Positions 46,501 through 58,000 of a DNA stretch of 64,000 nt are shown here, one piece after another. The stretch is from contig VXAI01000004.1 in NCBI GenBank assembly GCA_013399305.1, positions 1,403,768 to 1,467,767 on the forward strand, written 5' to 3'. The translations under genes and the position numbers were made by a program. Position 1 is the first letter of the stretch; every line of letters starts with the position of its first letter. Under the pieces are notes generated by a model that saw nothing but the letters and a program-made list of their open reading frames with translations, ran no database searches and was not told the origin of the DNA. The DNA is from Rostratula benghalensis (Eukaryota > Chordata > Aves > Charadriiformes > Rostratulidae).

Positions 46501-49500
46501 CTTTACCTTACTCTCAGAACTGCAGAATCGGGTACCACTTCTGAGTGTGGCCCCAACCCACCCATGACAGCTGTGCCCTGACCCAGGCAGCACCTAATAG
46601 GCTGTCCTGTTTCTCGAGGGCAAAATGTGTAGGGGGGAGGCAGGTCTGCAGCCATGATTTGAACAGATATATATGTGGCACTTGCAGGTTGAGCATCAAA
46701 GCAGCATGTCCGTCCGTGTGTTTCATTGGGATGCGCCATCTCATCACAGAATCACAGATTATCAGGGATCAGTGGTGTCTTCTTCTGGTGACATGAGCAG
46801 GCTGCAAAGCAGTGCTGGGTAGCTGGGTATATCTGCTCTTGGACAAGTCCCTGATGGTTACAATTTGGGGGAGCTGGAGCTGCCAGGTGGGTAGAGGAGG
46901 ACCGGGTCATGTGCTGCTTCCTGAAATTGGAAGACACAGATTCCTGAAGACATTGCTTCCCAAATGCTGTGTCTGTAGGTGGAGCTATGCCAGTATGGGT
47001 CCCATGCCAGCACACTCCAATTAGATCTGACTGGGAGATTTGGGAAATGGTAGGGTTCAGGGTTCTTGTTGGGACTCAATCCCAACACAGGCAGGTATCT
47101 CTGAAAGGCTGTTATGATGCTCCCAGGTGCCAGAAGGCCCAGTACCTCTCTTGCATGCACTGGGACCATAAGTCTGTAATTCCCCCACACGCAGTGGGGT
47201 TTCTTTCAATGCACCTCTAAGTGGGAGGGCAATATGGCTTGTCCCTTTTTACACATTCCTGTGGACCTGCCCTATCAAACTCAGCGGGAGCTTTGCTGTT
47301 AATTGCAACTCAAGCAAACATGTTGCTGAGTGCGATAAAATCCAACAAGACATCTTTAAAACTCCCCAGATTACCTCCATTGCTGCAGTTAAGTTTTTGT
47401 CCATAACTTCTTTACGAAACCAGATACAACTAAAACATGCAATTCAAGAAGGCTTAGTGCCTTGACCTAAGTGCTAAGGTATTGCATGAGCTGCCTGCCA
47501 GATACCACAGTCCCTGCCATTACAGACAGGTAATTAGGTCACCACTTGTGAACTTTTGACACACACAGACTTATGGCCTGATAGCATGGATGCCCTCCAG
47601 CAAGTCAGGGTAATTCGCCTATCATCATGAATCTAACGAGCACCGAACTCCAAACAGACATTTAGAAGAAGATGGCTTCAGCCTTCTGTATTTTAATTCT
47701 ACCCAAAGGCACAGAGCTTGTCTATGTGGGTGTCTTGATGGAGATGATGCCTGAGGGAGCTGAGGGAGCTGCTGTGCTGGTGCAGTATCATGCAGGGACA
47801 CTCGCTTGGGTTTTGTGCAGGTGTGTGTGCAGGGCCTGTTTTGGGACCCTCCACAGGGGTGAATGGTGTGCTTTAGAACTTTAACATCATGGCAGGAGAT
47901 GTATCTCTGTGTCTGTGCCACAGTAAGCCCTCAGGGGTGATGCTGGACTGTGATGGAGGAGCATGGCTAAGGACCAAGTCTGGCGATGCTGCAGTTCCAG
48001 GTGTGTGGGAGATGGGAGGTGTCCTAAAAATGGCTCCTGTCCTCTTTTATAAGTGGAAAATACAGGGGCTGGTCAAGTCACATCCCTCTCTCTGCTGTAT
48101 TTCTGTATTCTGCATATTTTTCCGTCGTATTCCATCTCAAGACACGTATCCCACCGGCTCATGCTGTTATGTCACTCTCCAGTAGGTGAACTCAGTATGG
48201 CCAGGAAGCACTGAAAGAAAACGAGATGCAGATGTGGGAACCGCATTAATATTCCCCTTCAATGTGGTTGCTGTTGGAGAGCTTGGACTGTTTCTTTGAC
48301 TTTGTTCCTCTGCAGAGCACGCTTACATCAAAGTGTCAATGTTATCTGCCTTTGGGTTCAGCCCACCTGCCCCTATGGAACAGCTTGTTCCATGCACTTA
48401 CATCCTCCCCGGTCACCCTCCCCAGGGATGACTCAGTCCGTAATGCAGCACATCTGGTGGGGACCACAGAGGACCCTGGAACCTAAGAGGGGCCTGGATC
48501 TGCCATTCAGTTACGTCATGTCTGAGTGGTGCCTGTTTCTGAATTTTCAGAAACCCCAGATAAAAGAATATGAAAAGAGAAGAGTAAAAAAAGGTTTTTT
48601 CTCCATAAATTAATAGTGACCTCAAAGCTCTCGTGGTGGAAAAACTGCTATGTGAAGCAATGCCAGTAAAATAGAAGCAACTGTAACTTCACAGAAAAAG
48701 CAGTGATATTCTGATTAATTGCTGTGTTTTCTGAGGTTTCAGTAAAAATGGCTGCTGATTATTTCTGAAACTTATGATGACTGTCTCAGTGCATAACCCC
48801 TTCTTAACATCAATTTGGCAAACAGAAAAGGAAATATATCATACGATATTCTGCTTGTAGGGCCAAGTTCTGTCATCTATCTGCTTGCAAAGCCTCTGTT
48901 GACTGCCTTGGGATTTCTCTTTGCAGAATGATGGCAGGACATGATCCAGACCCAATATAAATGTAACATATGAACCAGTATATCTTCAGATGGAGAAAAC
49001 GTGTGTGGAATTTCCCTGTGCTATCATGTGCATGCTTTATAGGCAACTGCATCCACAGTTATTGAAAAGAAGCACAGACGTCTGTGGTTAGACATCAATG
49101 ACTATTGTGGGAGGGAAAAGAGGGAAACTGGAAGACTTAGGATATGTGCTTGATTGGTTTACTGAGAAATACAAGGCGAAAGAAATGAAAACAGTTTAGG
49201 ATAGAACTGTAAGGAGGGGAAATTGGCGTTGCTGGCAACGCTGATGAAATATAATGTTCTTGCCAGAAGAGTATAAATAATGGGTTTCCTGATAGAAAAC
49301 GTTGATGAGGCCAGTAGGGGGGAGAGTCTAAGGAAAATGTATGTATGTGGAAACTGAGTTTTATTTTGGCAGTGACTGAAAATAACCATGAAGCCTGGAG
49401 CTTGTAAACCTGGGAATCCTGAAATTAATAATTTTCAGATTTAACTGTTGGAGAGTGACAGCCCCATGAGGACAATTTGCTTTTCAGGTCTTGCATGTCC

Positions 49501-49849
49501 TTGCCTATTTTAAGTCCTCAGACTCACTGCTGGCTGTATAACATCTCATGAAGCAGTAGTTACTTGAGATAGCAGCCTTCATTTAAACAGCAGTCATGGA
49601 GGCTGCAGGAAGTGCTGGTGGCAATGGCATGTTTGGTTACTGGCTCTGCATTGGGTAGGTTGTACATTGCACACATCTCTGCACTGCCTGATTGATGCCA
49701 TCCTTAGGTATTTCACATACCACCACTGTCCATCCGGTGCTGTTTTTTCCTGCTCCTCTCTCCACAGGGAGGAATGCATACCATATAGTACTATGTTTCA
49801 GTAGGGTTTCTTGCTTGAGTCTATACCATGGGACACACTGAAGCTCTAA
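43559..49849. other. Unique non-coding sequence, no gene recognised
   Basis: Overlapping 137-codon frames on both strands at about 43.95-44.44 kb have no recognisable domains. A weak MIR-like string (GGTCAAGTCACATCCCTCTC and following) occurs at about 48070-48115 but is too diverged to call. A 9-bp tandem duplication (GAGGGAGCT twice) lies near 47754-47771. Confidence 0.5.
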
Positions 49850-50005
49850 ACCCCTGCTTGGAGCTAGGGTATCTTCACAGGGAGATCGGGTTTTTCAGGG
49901 CCTTGCTCAAGCACATTCTGCATATCTCCAAGGATGGAGATTTCACAACTTCCCTGGGCTGTAGGCCTGCTTCATCAAGTAGGATGATCTTTCTTTATAA
50001 CTTTA
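49850..50005 (-). mobile_element. Old diverged CR1 fragment
   Basis: The plus strand contains TTCAGGGCCTTGCTCAAGCA, then ATCTCCAAGGATGGAGAT and TTCACAACTTCCCTGGGC, and later TCTTTCTTTATAACTTTAAA. This order matches the reverse complement of the CR1 3' coding region, where related copies read 'caaggatggagattccacaacctctctgggcaacc' and 'tctttctgtaaagaaa'. It is far more diverged than the element at 2.5-3.3 kb, so it belongs to an older CR1 subfamily or insertion. The borders are approximate. Confidence 0.7.
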
Positions 50006-52872
50006 AATGATTGGTGCTGATCCAGGTTTTAGGCCTTTACAACAGAGAATGCTATTTATCGCCTTTGGGGCAGGTTTGGGCTGCTTGAGTAGAAGCAGAT
50101 GAAGGAAGATTTTCTTGGCCTGGCAGCAAGCCTCAGTATCAGCCACAAGAAACTTGATCTAAAGAGGTTTCCACAAGGGCAAGCCTTAGGCTACCTGGCA
50201 GAGAGAAAGAGGTTCCTGTGGGGATTGTACAGAGCAACTCTGTGAAGCTTGTCCTTTGAAATGCCCTCAAGAAGTGCTAGTCTATCTCCACTGATAACAG
50301 CAGGCATGTAGGAAGATTAGCTTCCCCTCTGCTTCCTATGTGCATCTCCTGCGCATGAGTCTTTATGCCATTAAGCCTGAAATTTGCAACCCTTTTTCTT
50401 CATCTGGGCAGAAAACTATAGAGATCTGGAAAGGCAATGGGGAGAAAGGTCTCATTGAAGGGGAGTGATTCAACCACTTGGATTTGAATACAGTAATGAT
50501 AATGCTGATGATTCACCAGCCCCTCAGCTCCCCATCCTGTGCATAGGTTGTGACTGTCCTTCAACTGATTTGGGAATTTGTTGAGATAGAGCAGTATTTG
50601 CAATCAGCTATTGTGTTTTTCATGGTCTGGGAGCTGGAAAGTCTTGGTCTTATAGGGGATGTCCCAGCCAAAACCCCAAATCAAATCTGCTGCCTTTACA
50701 GCTGGTGGCTCTCCTCTACAAATGAAAATGTATTGGTGGTTAAGATCTCAAAACAGTCCATCAAATGCATCCACACATATAAAAGGAAAAGCAGATTGGT
50801 GATAAGTTAAAAGACTTACTACGCTCTCACCCTGACCCCCACATAGTCAGACTTTGGTGAGTAGCAGAGTGGGAGGGTTCTCAGTGCGAAGGCTGCCTTC
50901 CTCAGTACCAGGAGCTTTATTCTGAGCAGTCAAGCAGCAATGACAGTAGACAGGGAAAGACAAAAAAGTAGCAACTGTCCAGACCAAGCATGACTCCATC
51001 ATTTCTTTACCACACCATGACAAAGTACCAGCAACTACCCCAGCGTTTTCCTTTCACACTCAAGTGTGATGCCTTGCTTGGAGATGATCATAAGCTGAGT
51101 ATCTGGGTGGTGCAGCAATCCTGGTGGTGTGACTCCCAGCTGTGGGTCAGGCTTCTCCATCCTGGGCAAACTCCCAGGTTGGGAGGGCATTGCAGAAGTT
51201 GTTTGCTACGTCCTCTTTCAACTTCATCTGTGCTTAGTTTTTTCTGGCAGATAGGGTTGGACCTCCTAACTCTTCATTTTCAAGGAAAAAAATAATTTAT
51301 GGAAAGACACCACCACAGGATGTTTCATTTTGCAGGTGACTCTTACTTTGGTTCTTTGCTCCATATTGGGATTTGATGTTGTAATGAAAAATCACAAGGT
51401 GCTGCCACATTCTTGGAATAAGTTGCAGGTCACACAAAGCTAGTGGGGTACAAGTCACTGCTAAAAATCCATGCAAGCCTACAGGTTGTGGGGTGGCTGG
51501 TGAGCCCCTCTCAGACTGCCAATTCGGCAGCGTCTCCCTCACTATAATTCTTCCCTTCTGCTGCACTTTAGCCTGGCTTCCCAAGAGAGCAAAGCCTGTG
51601 GGGTCTTGCTTCACACATGTGTGAAAGAAAGTTCCCGGCAAGTATCTTTCAACATTTGGCAGATTTCAATCAAATTTGTCAGTAGGGTGGAGATCTCAGC
51701 AACTTTATGTTCTTACAAGTTTTGTGAAAATAAACAGCCAGGTAAAGAGGAGACACGTCCTCGTTGATATTCCTACTGTGGGAAAGGCTAAAGTAGGAGC
51801 TTGTATCTCACTACAGCATCTGGATCGGAGACACAAAGCTCCAGGGTTTTCCCTGGCTACGGAGCCATTTGTTTATTTCCCCATCCCAAGTCAAGGCGAA
51901 GCACTGCATAGTGAGAGGTGGAGCTGGGGCTGGTTTCCCATCTGCAGTAAAGATGGCAGCGCTGGGAATGCTGTGCTCAGAGCTCAGGCAACAAGCGGCC
52001 TCTTCCCAGGGCCTTCCGGAGCTCTTCTCTGTCCACTGTGGCAAAGGCCGGATTGTGAACTGTGTGCATGTCTCCATTCTGATTGCTGGCAAAAAAGGAC
52101 TTTTAAAAAAAAATAAAATTAAAAACAGAGCACAAACACTTACCCAGAGTCAACTGTCTCTGGCCTCCTGTCTGCAGAATCTCTTTTATGAAGTAAATGT
52201 TTATGCTTTCAGACTCCCTCTAGGCCTGTATAATCATTCAGCACATGGCTGCAGGATAAATCTGTTCTTGCAGTTAGCAAAGGAGTAAATGCATTCTCCA
52301 AAATCCTCAACGAAACCACGAGAATTGGAGGGACACCAAACCAAAACATTCTTCTCATTTAGGCTGTTAGAGCTGCTGGGAAACTGGATATTTTGCAAAG
52401 GAACTGGCTTTTCTCCCTCCTTCTCTGCTTTTTTTTTTTTTTTTTCCTTGAAGTCTGCAGCAATGGAATGAGTGAATTATTTCCTGGGGCAGCTGCTGTG
52501 TAACATCCAATACTTTATTCTTTGTGCTCATAAAAATAAGTGCATCACGAAGAAGAAAGCAGCAAGTTGCTCAGCGTTCCAGAGGATTGGGCAGCTCGAG
52601 AGATTTTATGTTTGTTTTCTTGGCATGTGCTAGATATGTCCATCTTTTTTCTTTCAGCTTCTGCAGGCACCACCTGCCCCTTGTTCTTTTTCAAAAATAG
52701 ATGAAGTAAATCTGAGACACAGGGCCTCAAGGGAGTGCCAGGGGAAGGAGCAGAATAGAAAACAGTAGGAAGAGAGAGAGGCTTGTATCTCTTTCCAAGG
52801 GATGGAGATGAGAGATTTAAAAAAAGCTTTAAATGTCTGAACAGCTGGTAAAAAGTGTCAGCCATCGTGCCT
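50006..52872. other. Unique non-coding sequence, no gene recognised
   Basis: No exon or repeat family is recognised. Frames of up to 146 codons at 51.7-52.3 kb lie on both strands and look random. A T run is present at about 52430-52446. Confidence 0.5.
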
Positions 52873-52900
52873 TACTTGTGACACATATACTTGTGACACA
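52873..52900 (+). repeat. Two-copy 15-bp tandem duplication
   Basis: TACTTGTGACACA occurs at 52873-52885 and again at 52888-52900, a 15-base period with TA between the copies. It is a small local duplication. Confidence 0.9.
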
Positions 52901-54140
52901 GGAAGATTTCCTTCCATAAGTTAAGGGAGCGGGCATTACATAAATTCATGGCCTCAGTCCCTCTTACAGCCCTGTTCCTCCCCAAGCCCTGCAAGGCGTC
53001 ATGGTCCTGCAGCAATGGCCAAAGCTGAGGGCAACCAATTGGCTGTGCAAAATGGCTTTGCTCACCTTACAGGATCCCTGATGCAAACTGTTGGGGTGGA
53101 AAATGCAGCTTCTTCCCCCTGGGAACAGAGGTCAAGCAGGCACTAGGTCTTTGCTGTGGGAGCTGAAACACCCAGGCTCACCCTGACGGGGAAATCTCAC
53201 TCTCGCTTGTGCCGGAGAGGCAAGCTGGAGGGAAGGGGAAGGTGTAATAAGTGGGCTGGGGAGATCAGTTAAGATGCATAGAAAAGGAAACCAAGGGCTG
53301 TGAGAATTGTGCCTCCCCGGCTCCGCAGCACATCAAAGACAACATGGCATAAACTAAGGCTTCCTCTTGGCCAAGGCACACTTCACCACAGGTTTCTTAT
53401 CATAAATGGTATTGCAGCAGGCCTATACTAAACAAAAATAGCAAAGGAAAGAGCAGAGCAGTGCTTTGGGTTAGCGGGTCGCTTTTGAGGGGCTTACAGC
53501 TAAGAGGCACCTGCCTGGAGGGATCTGCCTGGCAGCCATCACCAGTGGGGCCACGTGCCATGATGCTGCTGGCAAGGGCTACGGGTAAGGGGGCCAGCAT
53601 GCAGCACCCACCCTGGGAAGCAGCTTTCACATCCTTCCCTACCTCCTTGCTGGCAGCCACAGCCTCAGCCAAGGCAAAGCTAGGCACTTTGTGAAAGTCT
53701 CTCCTAGGACGTAGTCTGTCCTCACTGTCTTTCTAGCTGGTCTTCAGATCAATGTTGTCTTAGGGACTTTGGACACTCATGTGCAAGAGGCAGCTACATG
53801 CTGCAGCTGATTGCACTTCAGAGGAGAACTTGCAGTCTGACATCTCCGCTCCTTAAATATTGGAGTGGTCTCCACTATTTCATACGTTTAATGCAATAAA
53901 ATAATTCTGTCCTGCTTCATCTTAGAGGTAGATGTGGCAGAACAAATGCTTGGGACCTTTTTGTGGCTGAAGAGAAAAAAAAAATATCCACGGGTCTCTT
54001 TCATCTGTCTTGTGTTGGTTTAAAGGGCCCTGATGCACCTTGGTATCAGCAAGACCTTCTTGAGCATAAAGAAAGATGAGAATGAGGCCCATCAGGGTGT
54101 GGGGCAGCAGCAGGGTGTGCATTACACTGTGATTCCCACA
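52901..54140. other. Unique non-coding sequence, no gene recognised
   Basis: Nothing recognisable on either strand; all frames are under 100 codons. Confidence 0.5.
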
Positions 54141-54245
54141 GTGTGTGAGTTATGACCCCCTCACTTAATCTCTCTGCTCCTCATCTTCCCGTCCATGAAA
54201 TGAGACATTTCTTTGTCTTCTGAGAAGTTTTTGAGACATGTGGAG
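54141..54245 (+). repeat. MIR-type SINE fragment
   Basis: CTCACTTAATCTCTCTGCTC, then CCTCATCTTCCCGTCCATG and AAATGAGACA match the MIR core order ('cacttaacctctctgtgcctcagtttcctcatctgtaaaatggggata'), followed by a TGAGAAGTTTTTGAGA segment equivalent to the 'gttgtgaggatta' part. The 5' tRNA-related part is not recognisable. Confidence 0.6.
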
Positions 54246-54956
54246 AAGCAGTGCTTTCTTCATTGGTAAGTATTTCTGTTTCTGGATGGCTTCTGGGTTT
54301 CCTGGTGTCTAATGGTATTTAATATTTAGCATTGTCCTAGTTGTCTGTGGAGGTTGCAAAGAGTGAGAAGCATATTATTTAAGGCAAAAATAATCCTCTC
54401 TATGGCCTTCTAGGGCCATGTCTCAGAGCACATTAAGAAAATGTACAGAGAGAATCTCCCTGGCCAGTATATTTTCTTACTTATAACAATATATGTGAAG
54501 TGCTTTGAAGAAGGAAAATGTGGAAATGACAAAAGTGATGAAATAAAAAATTAGCATGATATTAATAAATAATCGCTTCATCCGCAGAATGAAGCTTTAG
54601 AGAAACATTAAATAGGAAAGAAAGTTGCCTGGGAGGAAACCAGTGCTGGAAGTAACTGTAACCAGATGAAAAATGCCATTATCTTTTTGAACAATGTGCA
54701 TATATCTCAAGCAATAGTCCAAAGAGCTGTAATGCTAGCACAATTGTTGGGGACTCTGCTTTGACAAGCTTAGGTTTTTTTAATTATGAAAGGGCAAATT
54801 CTTATATTATGGGAGGGGTATGCAGTGAGACATACACATTTTTTAAATTAAGAAAGTCCTTTCTGCTCCTCCTGTGTGAGGAACTCAAAATGACAAGCAC
54901 AGCAAAGTCCTGACAAGCCATGTAGAGGAATCTGAAATGTCCCAGTGCCTCACCAC
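54246..54956. other. AT-rich sequence between two MIR fragments
   Basis: It contains TATGTGAAGTGCTTTGAAG at about 54491-54509, which resembles the 3' tail of MIR/L2-type elements ('tgtaaagcgctttgaa'). The remainder is unassigned AT-rich DNA without open frames of note. Confidence 0.4.
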
Positions 54957-55045
54957 AGGTCTGCCACTGCTTTACTGCATGACCTTGGACAAGTCACTTG
55001 CTGTCACTGTCCTTTTATCTCCTCTGCAAGAGGGATAAACTATCC
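54957..55045 (+). repeat. MIR-type SINE fragment
   Basis: GGTCTGCCACTGCTTTACTG is followed by CATGACCTTGGACAAGTCAC, CTGTCACTGTCC and AGAGGGATAAACTATC. This closely follows the MIR consensus ('ctctgccacttactagctgtgtgaccttgggcaagtcacttaacc...aatggggataataatacc'). It is the best preserved MIR copy in the window and supports an amniote genome. Confidence 0.75.
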
Positions 55046-58000
55046 TGGAGCAGATGTTAGATAGTATGTTAAAAGAGGATGTGGAATTGACTTCAACATG
55101 GAAAAGTACCATGTTATTGCAAGCAGGTGACTTCCTCCAGGACAGAAGCATTACGTGATGGTCCTTGTAATGAAGAGGAGGTGAAATAACAAAAAGAGGG
55201 AGACCAAAGCCTTACCAAGAACACTGTTGGTGAATTGGCACAGGCAGCTGTCAATAAGGGCTGGTTTGGTGATAATATCCACTGGGTCAGCATCCTGATG
55301 GGCTTCCTAACAGCAGTTTGAGTCTCCCTGTGCTATTCAGTCATCCTCTTATGGACACTGTTACTGCTCCTGGACTGCAGCACTGCTCCAGATGCCCCGG
55401 GTGGTAAGAGTCTCATCCAAAACAGGGATTATATGCCAGAGACATTTAGTACATTCACTAAAAGTAATAGTTTTCAAATGCTTCCATAAAGTGGCACAGC
55501 TGGAATTTGAAAGAGCATTTTACGACTTTGTGTTTTGCTTTATAAATAAAGAGCAGAAAGGAATACATGCTATGTGTGGCTTGTGTTTATAAGCGTGGAG
55601 AGCTCTGGATGTGCAGATTGAAATCCTGTGTGGAACTGTGTGAAGCAAATCAAGTATGTCCTTGGGAATTAAACCAAAAATAACCCATGACCTTTCCCTA
55701 ATGAGTTGTGTGAAAGGTTGGTAGTGATGGCCAATAGACTGCACTTGTCATAACTGCATCTCGTACGCTGTTTCACAGCAGGATTCACAGCAAGAGCTCA
55801 CTAGTCCTGATTTCTCCATCCATTCTGTGCTGAGTCCTTTAACAACACCCATCCTCGCAACTACAAATTGCTTTCTGTGATATCTGAGTGCTCACAGTAT
55901 CCCCAGACCCATTTTCTTTCAGTGCCTCCTATCTGGTTTCCTTTCATGCCCCTACATTTCACATGGTTAACTGGAGACTTACAGTCCTAGGGCCATATAC
56001 AGAGGTGCATGTGCCATCACGAGCTTTCTGTGCATGCAGCATTCCCAGGGGAAATTGGGGGCTGGAGCCTCAGGAAATGTTGTGTGGTTGTCCATGAACT
56101 CACAATAGTGAGCAAACACTCCAAAAGCCTCTTCTTGTGTGTCTAATATAGGTTAGAGACGAGTATTTGACCCACTTCTTCATGTCCGGCAAATCACCTC
56201 CAGTATTGCAGGCCAGTGTAAGTGAAGGAAATCCATGTGGTCCTTATGAAGTTAATACACTGGCACAGCATCCCCGGGTTGTGGAACTTCCCCATCTCCC
56301 CCTGATGCCCAAGCCCAGTTTTGTTTGTTTTGTCCCTCCTGGGGCCCTGGGGCTGGTAAGGAAGCAGCCTGTGCTCAGAGAACCCCACTGGGTCTGGCTC
56401 CTACTGGCCTCCTTGGATGCTTGAGACTGCCTGCATCTCTGCTGGTGGGATTGCAGTATGCTGTGGCAAGCACGAGAAGATATCCAGTAAAGCAGAACTT
56501 ATTGGAGAATCAAAATGAATCCATACAGAAAACGTATCTTGCCCTGAGTTGTCTGAATCTCATCCTATTATATGGAAGTCTCCCCGGTACCCTTGGAAGA
56601 GTCTCAGGCCTTGGGTTCTTGGCCTGGTGTCCACAGTTCAGTCCCTGGTGCTACCAAGATCTATCTCCCTTGTGGCTGTGTGCGCCCACATCTGACTTGG
56701 AGCTCCCTCCACGAACTACCCATTTTTAGCCAAAATGACCCAGTTGTTCCTGCTCACCTGAGTCATAGGATTTCAGTGTTTGAGCAGGGGCTGCATCCAG
56801 ATAGCCAATAACTCTTTGCTCCCCTGCCTCTTAAGAAACTTCACTGTAATGTATTTTTTGACCTTGCATGTATAATTATTTGTCTTCCCTATAAATAATG
56901 GATTTCTTTGATGCTGGTTGGTGCCGATTCATTAATATTTTGTTACCTCCTTGAGTTTCAAACACCCTTACCATCTTTCCAAAATACTCTTGCACCAAAG
57001 CCTTGCTACTTTGCATGCTTCCTAGCTCTTATCTCAGATGGTATTTCCATCCTGTTCACTTTAACTGCAGCTCCTCCATTGACAATATCTGACAACATTA
57101 TCTCAGCTTAGCTTTTCTTCATGAAGAATTGAATGATTTGCAGTTTCCCCCTTCCCATGTGATCAGACTCTGAGAATCTCCTCTTCAAGTTCATCATCTT
57201 CATATTAAACCCAGGAATCTCCATTTTGCCAGTTAAGGGAGAAGGAAAAACACTGCAGAGAGCTGCAAAGTGGGACCAAACCTTGGGGATGTGCGCTTTG
57301 CATAATGTAGAGCATTTTCCCAAGGCATTTAGTAGCAAAGCCCCATGAGAACAAACCCAAAATGAATCCGATCAGCATGTGGAGGGTAAATTCCTAGAAG
57401 GGTTGCAGTAACACCAGCTCTGCTTCCCAGGTGGTAGCTGGCGGTCATGGTTCTTCAGTTTTCCCCTTTGAAAACCAACCCGAGGCAGGTTAGCACTGCG
57501 GGTCTCGGGTAACCTCTCACAGCACATGTGTGCTTCTGGGCGCAGGAGCAGCCCAGCATGAAGCCTGGCGCAACAGAACTCCAGCTTGGGTTAATGTCCC
57601 CTTGGGCACTCCTCTAATTGAGATGCTTAGTATGGGTAATTAGTAAGGGTGCTAATTGTCCGATTTTAAGATCTCATCTTTCTCAAACTGCAGATTGGCT
57701 GGTAGAGAGAAGAAAAGGCACAGGAACTGTCAGTACCTCTCTGCAGACAGCTTGCTGCACTTAAGGAAATAGTCTTTGAGAAGAGCAGTAAATTTACTGT
57801 AATCTGCCCAAAGGCACTGTAACAAAGTCAGCACATTGTGAAAATGATAGCAACCAGTACCCTTTGCTCAAGCAGGACAGGAATTCGTAGTGTGCTTGTT
57901 GAGAGGAACTAAGAACCTGGCAAGGACTATACTTCTCAGGTGGGATCAAAAGGGCAAGGGAAGGGCTGCCCAGACACAGGGAGGGCAAGCGAGGCATCAC

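Noticed and set aside
46745..46775. CACAGAATCACAGATT, reminiscent of a CR1 or other avian repeat end
   Set aside because: The match does not extend into the adjoining element body on either side.
48070..48115. MIR-like string
   Set aside because: Too short and diverged; only the GTCAAGTCAC part agrees well.
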